Positions 32,795 to 38,530 of a stretch of 38,530 nucleotides of DNA are shown one piece after another. The notes below the pieces were generated by a model that ran no database searches, had not been told where the DNA came from, and worked only from the letters and a program-made list of their open reading frames with translations. The position numbers were made by a program, and so were the translations under genes. Source of the DNA: Bacillota bacterium (lineage in GTDB: Bacteria > Bacillota > Sulfobacillia > Sulfobacillales > Sulfobacillaceae); contig JAKBWA010000049.1 in assembly GCA_021841025.1 (NCBI GenBank), positions 1-38,530 of the forward strand, written 5' to 3'. Numbering within the stretch: the first letter of the stretch is position 1; every line of letters begins with the position of its first letter.

Positions 32795-34384
32795 ATGTCC
32801 ACACGAGTTCAGCTTTACGACACGACACTGCGAGACGGCACTCAGCGTCGCGGCATCTCGTTGTCTGTGGAAGACAAATTACAAATTGCCAAGCTGCTAG
32901 ATGAATTTGGTTTCGATTATATTGAGGGAGGATGGCCGGCCTCAAATCCCAAAGACGCGGCATTTTTTCAATCGGCCGGATCTGTGGTGAAACATGCCAA
33001 GATCACAGCCTTTAGCAGCACCAGGCGGCGTGGGGTTTTTGTAGACAGCGACGCCAACCTGCGCGCTATTTTGGAAGCGGAATGCCCGGTAGCCACCTTG
33101 TTTGGCAAATCTTCCATATTTCAAGCCACCAAAATTCTCGGCCTGACTCCTGACGAAAATCTCACTCTTATTGAAGAGTCCGTTCGATATCTGGTGGATC
33201 ACGGATTGGAAGTCATTTTTGACGCCGAACATTTTTTTGATGGATGCCAAGAAGATATCGCCTATGCGCTAAAAGTGTTGAAGTCCGCTGAAGACGGTGG
33301 AGCTAACTGGATTGTCTTATGCGACACAAACGGAGGCAGTTTGCCAAATCAGATTGAAGCATATATAAAACAAGCGCAATCCTCGATTCAAACCCCTCTC
33401 GGTATCCATGCTCATAATGACGGTGGGCTTGCCGTGGCTAATTCTCTTATTGCAGTTGATGCTGGGGCCTTAATGGTGCAAGGCACGATCAACGGGTACG
33501 GAGAACGCTGCGGAAATGCCAACCTATGCACCATCTGGCCCAATCTCGTTTACAAAATGCATAAATCCGCCGGCAATGAAGACATGATCCAAGAACTGAC
33601 CCGCTTATCACGCACTGTTGCGGAGGTTGCCAATTTGATCCCCGACGACTCAGCCCCGTTCGTAGGAGACAATGCCTTCACCCATAAAGCTGGGGTTCAT
33701 GTCGGCGCAGTCCGCAAATATGCCGAAGCCTATGAACACATCCGACCGGAACAAGTGGGCCAAACACGCCGTATTTTGGTTTCCGAACTTGCTGGCCGCT
33801 CCAATCTACTCTACCATTTCCAAAATCTCGACCCATCATCCGAGACAGTAAAAGAACTGGTCCAAACCGTAAAACGAATGGAAGCCCGAGGCTATCAATA
33901 TGAAGACGCTCCCTCATCCATGAAATTATTGGTGGAGCGATCATTAGGCAATGTTCCCGATTATTTTGAGGTAGATCGATTCCATGCTTCCGTGACCCAT
34001 GACCAAAGAACGATTGCTGAAGCCACGGTACGCATTATAGTCGGCGACTCGCATTTTGTTGAAGTCGGCGAAGGTGACGGTCCGGTTCATGCCCTGGATG
34101 TGGCTTTGAGACGCGCTTTAACTCGGATCTATCCCGTTATCGCCGGCCTGCGTCTGCAAGACTATAAGGTTCGGGTTCTGGACGGGCGGGACGGGACTCG
34201 CTCTCAAGTTCGCGTTTGGATTCTTTCCGAATTTCGCGACGAACCGGTTCGCACTGTGGGCGTGTCACGTAATATTCTTGAAGCATCGTGGCTGGCATTG
34301 CTGGATTCGGTGAATTACACATTGTGGGCATCTCATACCGTCCCACAAAACTTGACAGGGTCCCAAGCGCAGCCGCTATCCTAA
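32795..34384 (+). CDS. cimA: Citramalate synthase / 2-isopropylmalate synthase family
   Basis: 529-residue DRE-TIM metallolyase that condenses acetyl-CoA with an oxoacid. Motifs are YDTTLRDGTQRRG (catalytic Arg and metal Asp), IEGGWPASNPKD, GIHAHNDGGLAVANS (metal HxH), GYGERCGNANL and a full C-terminal LeuA-type allosteric domain (about 390-510). The IEGGWP signature and overall length point to the CimA branch, which makes (R)-citramalate from pyruvate for isoleucine synthesis. A frame to 32732 is open but runs through the terminator. ATG 32795, where similarity begins, is preferred; GTG 32780 is also possible. Confidence 0.88.
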   Translation: MSTRVQLYDTTLRDGTQRRGISLSVEDKLQIAKLLDEFGFDYIEGGWPASNPKDAAFFQSAGSVVKHAKITAFSSTRRRGVFVDSDANLRAILEAECPVATLFGKSSIFQATKILGLTPDENLTLIEESVRYLVDHGLEVIFDAEHFFDGCQEDIAYALKVLKSAEDGGANWIVLCDTNGGSLPNQIEAYIKQAQSSIQTPLGIHAHNDGGLAVANSLIAVDAGALMVQGTINGYGERCGNANLCTIWPNLVYKMHKSAGNEDMIQELTRLSRTVAEVANLIPDDSAPFVGDNAFTHKAGVHVGAVRKYAEAYEHIRPEQVGQTRRILVSELAGRSNLLYHFQNLDPSSETVKELVQTVKRMEARGYQYEDAPSSMKLLVERSLGNVPDYFEVDRFHASVTHDQRTIAEATVRIIVGDSHFVEVGEGDGPVHALDVALRRALTRIYPVIAGLRLQDYKVRVLDGRDGTRSQVRVWILSEFRDEPVRTVGVSRNILEASWLALLDSVNYTLWASHTVPQNLTGSQAQPLS

Positions 34385-34473
34385 CATTGTTTACCGTTTT
34401 ATCTGATGGCGGATATCCTTAAGTCGAGATATCCACATTACATCACCGATTAACAAGGAGTACGAAAGAAACC

Positions 34474-35286
34474 ATGGAACCAGTTATCCAACTTGACCAA
34501 GTAAACTTTTCCCGGGATGGTTCTGCCATTCTTCAAGATATATCCTGGACAGTTAGGCCTGCACAACATTGGGCTCTTATTGGCGCCAACGGTTCGGGCA
34601 AGACAACCTTGTTAAAAATTATCACGGGCTATTTATGGCCCTCATCAGGACAGGTGCAAGTTCTGGGCCACACGTTCGGCCACGTGGACTTGCGTGAACT
34701 ACGGAAACAAATTGGATGGGTCAGCGTTTCTCTAGGAGAATGGTTTACGTCCCATCATGGAGACAATACGGTGCTGCAAGTTGTTGCTAGCGGACAAGAT
34801 TCCTCCATCGGGGTTGCTTACCGTAATATATCCCAAGAAATCAAACACAAAGCCCGTCAAGCGCTGGAAGTCGTGAGGATGGACACAAAAGCCGATCGCC
34901 AATACCGTTTGTTATCGCAAGGAGAAAAGCAGCGAGCATTACTGGCTCGCGCTTCAATGACGTCGTTTCGTCTCTTAATTCTTGACGAACCATGTTCAGG
35001 ATTGGATATTCCATCGCGCGAGCTCCTGCTTGACGGAATTGAGCATTTATCTCACAATCCTCGCAACACTTTGATTTACGTCACCCATCATGTGGAAGAA
35101 TTGCGGGATGTTTTTTCTCATGCTTTGTTGTTAGCCAATGGCCGCATTTTGGACCAGGGCAGGCTGAAAGAAATCATTACCGACCGTTCGCTTACAGATG
35201 CTTTTGGACTCCCAATTGAGGTACAATGGGATCATGGTCGCCCCTGGGTTAAAATCGCTCGTACAGCGACGCCTTCGAAGCGTTAG
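34474..35286 (+). CDS. ABC transporter ATPase, YlmA/ModF-like
   Basis: 270-residue nucleotide-binding protein. Walker A is GANGSGKTT (37-45). The signature loop is LSQGEKQR, Walker B is LLILDEPCSG, and the switch His is in YVTHH. The divergent signature (SQGE instead of SGGQ) and the His-rich switch resemble the B. subtilis YlmA/molybdenum-type group. No permease or binding protein is adjacent, so transport is not assured. AAGGAG lies at a long spacing before the ATG. Confidence 0.85.
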   Translation: MEPVIQLDQVNFSRDGSAILQDISWTVRPAQHWALIGANGSGKTTLLKIITGYLWPSSGQVQVLGHTFGHVDLRELRKQIGWVSVSLGEWFTSHHGDNTVLQVVASGQDSSIGVAYRNISQEIKHKARQALEVVRMDTKADRQYRLLSQGEKQRALLARASMTSFRLLILDEPCSGLDIPSRELLLDGIEHLSHNPRNTLIYVTHHVEELRDVFSHALLLANGRILDQGRLKEIITDRSLTDAFGLPIEVQWDHGRPWVKIARTATPSKR

Positions 35287-35364
35287 GGGGTGCTACCAAG
35301 AAAAGTTTGAAAGTAACGAATTCGTGCCAATATGGGCCATTACTCATTAAAGGAGTTATTTCCA

Positions 35365-36462
35365 ATGGCAAGTGTAGTATTAGAACACGTGACTAAACGC
35401 TACGGTTCCGTGGAAGCTGTACATGACGTGAACTTAAATATCAAAGATCAAGAATTTTTGGTTTTTCTAGGCCCTTCTGGTTGCGGCAAGACCACAACAC
35501 TGCGTATGGTAGCCGGGCTGGAGGAGTTGTCTGATGGCGACATCTTTATCGGCAGCGAAAATGTTAGTCAAAAACCCCCTAAAGATCGTGATATTGCCAT
35601 GGTGTTCCAAAATTATGCTCTGTATCCTCATATGACCGTCTATGAAAATATGGCATTTGGTTTGAAACTGCGCAAAACACCCAAATCCGAAATCGACCGC
35701 CGCGTTAAAGAGGCCGCAGAAATTTTGGGTCTGGGGCAGCTTCTTACCCGCAAACCCAAAGAATTATCAGGTGGTCAACGCCAACGGGTCGCATTAGGAC
35801 GGGCCATTGTCCGTGAGCCCAAGGCCTTTTTAATGGACGAGCCGTTATCCAACCTTGATGCCAAATTGCGCACCCAAACGCGGGTTGAACTCAAAAATTT
35901 GCATCGGCGTTTGGGAGCCACGATCATCTATGTGACTCACGATCAAACCGAAGCCATGACGATGGGCACGCGCATCGTTGTAATGCGTGACGGCCTAGTG
36001 CAGCAAGTGGATACCCCGGATAACATTTACAACAAACCTGCTAACCAATTTGTTGCCACCTTCGTGGGGACTCCGGCAATGAATCTGATCAGAGGCACTT
36101 TAGAAACTCAAGGCGATCAGCGTTTCTTCCATGTCGGCACACAGTCAATCGCCCTGCCTCCGGCCATAGCCCACGCCTGTTCTGATTTGCTCAACAACAA
36201 TCTGACAATTGGTATCCGCCCGGAAGACATATTTCTCCATAACTATCCAGAAACAACAGCTGTCTTGAAAGCCATGATTCAAGTCATTGAGCCCATGGGC
36301 CATGAAAACATTGTTTATCTGGATTTGGAGGGGCAGCCCTTAACGGTCCGGACCGACAACTCCTGGGAAGCCAAGGTAGGCGAAACGGTTAACATGGCTA
36401 TTAATTTGCCGCGTTTACACGCTTTTGATCCGGCTACCGAACTTTCGTTGCTGTATTCCTAA
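35365..36462 (+). CDS. ugpC: MsmX/UgpC-type sugar ABC transporter ATPase
   Basis: 365 residues. Walker A is GPSGCGKT (36-43), the Q-loop is MVFQNYALYPHMTV, the signature is ELSGGQRQR (133-141), Walker B is FLMDEPLSNLDAKLR and the switch is YVTHDQTEAMT. The C-terminal TOBE regulatory domain (about 235-365) marks the MalK/UgpC/MsmX class. Orphan ATPases of this class energise several sugar importers encoded elsewhere, as MsmX does in B. subtilis; this fits the absence of permeases here. AAGGAG lies before ATG 35365. A strong terminator follows. Confidence 0.93.
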   Translation: MASVVLEHVTKRYGSVEAVHDVNLNIKDQEFLVFLGPSGCGKTTTLRMVAGLEELSDGDIFIGSENVSQKPPKDRDIAMVFQNYALYPHMTVYENMAFGLKLRKTPKSEIDRRVKEAAEILGLGQLLTRKPKELSGGQRQRVALGRAIVREPKAFLMDEPLSNLDAKLRTQTRVELKNLHRRLGATIIYVTHDQTEAMTMGTRIVVMRDGLVQQVDTPDNIYNKPANQFVATFVGTPAMNLIRGTLETQGDQRFFHVGTQSIALPPAIAHACSDLLNNNLTIGIRPEDIFLHNYPETTAVLKAMIQVIEPMGHENIVYLDLEGQPLTVRTDNSWEAKVGETVNMAINLPRLHAFDPATELSLLYS

Positions 36463-36485
36463 AAAATTCAGGATTCGAACACTCT

Positions 36486-36512
36486 AGCCGTCCTTTTCAA
36501 GGACGGCTTTTT
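36486..36512 (+). terminator. Rho-independent terminator after the sugar ATPase gene
   Basis: Perfect 10-bp stem (36486-36495 with 36499-36508) around a 3-base loop, followed by five T. It lies 24 bases past the stop codon. It also sits just beyond the 3' end of the convergent murQ gene. Confidence 0.95.
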
Positions 36513-36537
36513 GCATGCTGTGCCCGAACACGATGAA

Positions 36538-37437
36538 CTAAATAAGCTTATCCAACATTCCCCCATGCTCTAGCAACAACTCTCTCGCTTGAACCGTATC
36601 TATTTTCAAGATTTCCATTAAAATAGCCGTTTTCACTTCATAATCCGACTCTTCCAACAGACGGGCAGCTCTCTGATAATCTACATTTGCAGCGAGCATT
36701 ACCATACGATGAGCTCGTTCTTTCAGCTTCACATTCGTCGCCTTCACATCAACCATCAAATTATGATAAGTCTTGCCCAGTCGAATCATCGCTCCGGTTG
36801 ACAGCATGTTCACGACGAGTTTGGTCGCGGTGCCCGCTTTTAGACGCGTCGAACCCATAATGGCTTCGGAACCTGTAGGGACTACAATAGCGACATGAGA
36901 ATACCGGGCGAGTTCCGGACCGGGGTTACAACTGACAGAAATGGTGTAGGCCTGAAGTCGCTGGGAATTTTGCAAAGCCCCTAAAACAAAGGGAGTACGA
37001 CCCGACGCAGAAAGACCAACCACCACATCGTTGCCGTTAATGCCGTAACGCACTACTACGTCTTCACCAGCCCCAAAATCATCTTCGGCTCCTTCAACGG
37101 CCTCTTTCCATGCATTTTCTCCCCCTGCTATGATGGCTTGGATCATGGAGGGGTCTGTGTTAAACGTCGGAGGGCATTCCGCCGCGTCAACGATTCCAAG
37201 CCTTCCGCTGGTTCCAGCACCCACGTAAAATAAACGTCCATTCCGCCGCAATTGTTCCACGATTAGATCAATAGCCCGCGCAATTTCTGGAATCTGTTCG
37301 CCCACAATAATAGGGACCTGTTGGTCTGCCTGGTTCATGACCTTTAACATCTGTTCTGTAGATAAGGATTCCAGCCATGGTGCAGACGAATCCCACATTT
37401 CGGTATCCAAACGTTCGATTGACTTGTCAGGTTCCAA
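36538..37437 (-). CDS. murQ: N-acetylmuramic acid 6-phosphate etherase
   Basis: SIS-domain lyase of 299 residues that removes lactate from MurNAc-6-phosphate in peptidoglycan recycling. Motifs are VGAGTSGRLG, the catalytic Glu87 in AAECPPTF, GLSASGRTPFV and GSTRLKAGTATK. The start is the TTG at 37437 (TTG GAA CCT), 7 bases after GGGGAGG. This gives the usual family length; the longer frame to 37587 overlaps the upstream gene. The gene is 25 bases downstream of the cysQ-like gene and probably co-transcribed. No MurNAc phosphotransferase system or regulator is in the window. Confidence 0.93.
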   Translation of the reverse strand: MEPDKSIERLDTEMWDSSAPWLESLSTEQMLKVMNQADQQVPIIVGEQIPEIARAIDLIVEQLRRNGRLFYVGAGTSGRLGIVDAAECPPTFNTDPSMIQAIIAGGENAWKEAVEGAEDDFGAGEDVVVRYGINGNDVVVGLSASGRTPFVLGALQNSQRLQAYTISVSCNPGPELARYSHVAIVVPTGSEAIMGSTRLKAGTATKLVVNMLSTGAMIRLGKTYHNLMVDVKATNVKLKERAHRMVMLAANVDYQRAARLLEESDYEVKTAILMEILKIDTVQARELLLEHGGMLDKLI

Positions 37438-37462
37438 CGAATTTCCTCCCCATCTCCAGTGG

Positions 37463-38269
37463 CTAATCAAATACGGCTTGAGACGCAAAATACTGGGCCC
37501 AGGTTTTCCAGTCGCCAACACCCACAAAACCATGATTATGCAAATCGGCTTTGTTATAGCGCAGCGGGTGTCCGTGAAAGTCGACAACCTGCCCCCCAGA
37601 CTCGATCACTAAAATATGTCCTGCCGCACTGTCCCACTCCATATTTGGTGTCAGCCGTGGATAGATGTCGTTGCGGCCTTCAGCTATGCGGCAAAATTTT
37701 AAAGCACTGCCGACATAATCAACAGATTCAATATCAAGGTGACATTGCCGGACCCACTCCACCTCGGACTCCCGGTGTGAACGGCTAATTACGACTTTCA
37801 CCGCCGAAGAAAATTGTCGCCCGTAAAGACGGGTTGTCATGTCCCGTTCAAGACGATACGCTCCTTGCCCAGAAATCGCCAGATAGGTCATGTTCCCCAC
37901 GGGCCAGTCAATAATTCCGACGACGGGATGATGATTTTCAATCAACGCAACATTGATGGTAAACTCACCATTGCCGCGAACAAATTCCTTGGTTCCGTCG
38001 AGGGGATCAATCATCCATAAGCGGGTCCAATTTAAGCGCTCCCCGTAAACTGTATCTGCCATTTCTTCAGAAACCACCGGTATAGAAGGATCTATATTTT
38101 TCAGTTTTTTCAGCAAAACTTCTTGTGACGCCACATCAGCATCCGTGACCGGAGAGTGGTCCTTTTTGTATTCCACAGCATATGCCCGTTTCATCGTGGC
38201 CAGCACCTCAATTCGCGCCAACTGTACAGCCTCCATCGCGCCTTGAGCCAGCACCTTCCATTCGTTCAT
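37463..38269 (-). CDS. cysQ: Inositol-monophosphatase-family phosphatase, CysQ-like
   Basis: 268-residue Li-sensitive phosphatase family member, probably 3'(2'),5'-bisphosphate nucleotidase, which clears PAP formed in sulfate assimilation. Metal motifs are SPVTDADVASQE, VSEEM (Glu68, Glu69), MIDPLDGTKEFV (Asp88, Asp91) and EWDSAAGHIL. The DPLDGTKEF form with Lys-Glu-Phe is typical of CysQ rather than of inositol phosphatases. GGCGGTG precedes the ATG. Its pairing with murQ suggests that a sugar-phosphate substrate is also possible. Confidence 0.88.
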   Translation of the reverse strand: MNEWKVLAQGAMEAVQLARIEVLATMKRAYAVEYKKDHSPVTDADVASQEVLLKKLKNIDPSIPVVSEEMADTVYGERLNWTRLWMIDPLDGTKEFVRGNGEFTINVALIENHHPVVGIIDWPVGNMTYLAISGQGAYRLERDMTTRLYGRQFSSAVKVVISRSHRESEVEWVRQCHLDIESVDYVGSALKFCRIAEGRNDIYPRLTPNMEWDSAAGHILVIESGGQVVDFHGHPLRYNKADLHNHGFVGVGDWKTWAQYFASQAVFD

Positions 38270-38459
38270 GGTTCACCGCCTTTGGCCTGGTAATTTTATT
38301 GTAATGAACTTTATCCAAAGCCGCACAATGCCAAAGTCTAACACCGACTTAGCCATCCATCTCATCATACCCGGAAGCTGCAAATGCGGAAAGTTAGGTG
38401 AGCTGCGTAAAGCCACTAATTGTGATTGTCGTTAGTCTTTAGATCTAAGTTTATCAAAT

Positions 38460-38503
38460 GCGCCTGATATCCCCCTCGCTAAAGCGAGGGGGATATCAGG
38501 CGC
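38460..38503. repeat. Perfect 21-bp inverted repeat
   Basis: Positions 38460-38480 are exactly complementary to 38483-38503, with only AA between. A second small hairpin (TCGCC / GGCGA, about 38504-38516) follows immediately. There is no U-run beside it, and the nearest upstream gene is transcribed away. It looks like a palindromic repeat unit or the subterminal hairpin of an insertion element continuing past the window. Confidence 0.85.
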
Positions 38504-38530
38504 TCGCCGCCAGGCGAAGCTTTGGCATGG

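Noticed and set aside
37438-37587. Upstream extension of murQ
   Set aside because: It overlaps the 3' end of the cysQ-like gene in another frame; the TTG at 37437 has a strong site and gives normal length.

Overview
The window looks like chromosome of an acidophilic, sulfur-oxidising Firmicute close to Sulfobacillus. This is an inference. It rests on a complete sHdr (sulfur-oxidising heterodisulfide-reductase-like) gene set with lipoate-binding proteins and EtfAB, on Gram-positive-style AGGAGG ribosome sites, on a T-box leader before proBA, and on B. subtilis-type genes (fabL, ald, ylmA-like, msmX/ugpC-like). Base composition looks intermediate (about half G+C by eye). No tRNA, rRNA, CRISPR array or transposase gene was seen.

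Layout. 1-5.8 kb is mostly minus strand: a XerD-type recombinase, alanine dehydrogenase, an APC permease, a membrane-anchored phosphoesterase and DUF423, with a 35-residue membrane peptide on plus. 6.1-8.0 kb (plus) is a coupled trio: small membrane protein, two-domain sulfurtransferase and an M50 intramembrane protease. 8.1-9.5 kb (minus) holds a PAP2-like protein overlapping a family-4 uracil-DNA glycosylase. 9.7-13.6 kb is a fatty-acid island: fabL-like on plus converges on fabF-fabD on minus, with a hotdog thioesterase divergent from fabF. 14.1-16.4 kb (minus) is proBA behind a T-box leader, followed by a PrsW-type protease.

18.8-30.0 kb (minus) is the centrepiece. In transcription order it reads hdrC1, hdrB1, hdrA, a protein of unknown function, a fused hdrC2-hdrB2, etfB, etfA, a membrane Fe-S quinone reductase-like protein, two GcvH-like lipoate-binding proteins, tusA, dsrE and a GAF protein. 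A strong hairpin terminator follows. Most junctions are short gaps or overlaps. The likely working order (established for the family, inferred here) is: TusA/DsrE carry sulfane sulfur; the sHdr complex oxidises it with LbpA as carrier or acceptor; electrons leave through EtfAB to the membrane protein and the quinone pool.

30.5-38.5 kb holds a small unknown gene, a membrane-anchored fibronectin-III protein, a citramalate-synthase-like gene behind a promoter and an apparent transcription attenuator, two ABC ATPases without permeases, a clear terminator, and a minus-strand pair cysQ-like/murQ. The right edge carries a perfect 21-bp inverted repeat that may mark the end of a mobile or repetitive element.

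The sHdr-LbpA system is known in outline. The less-described details are the C2-B2 fusion, the cysteine-free first CCG domain in the membrane reductase, the paired LbpA paralogues with Cys7, and a GAF protein related to methionine-sulfoxide reductase that has lost all its catalytic cysteines.
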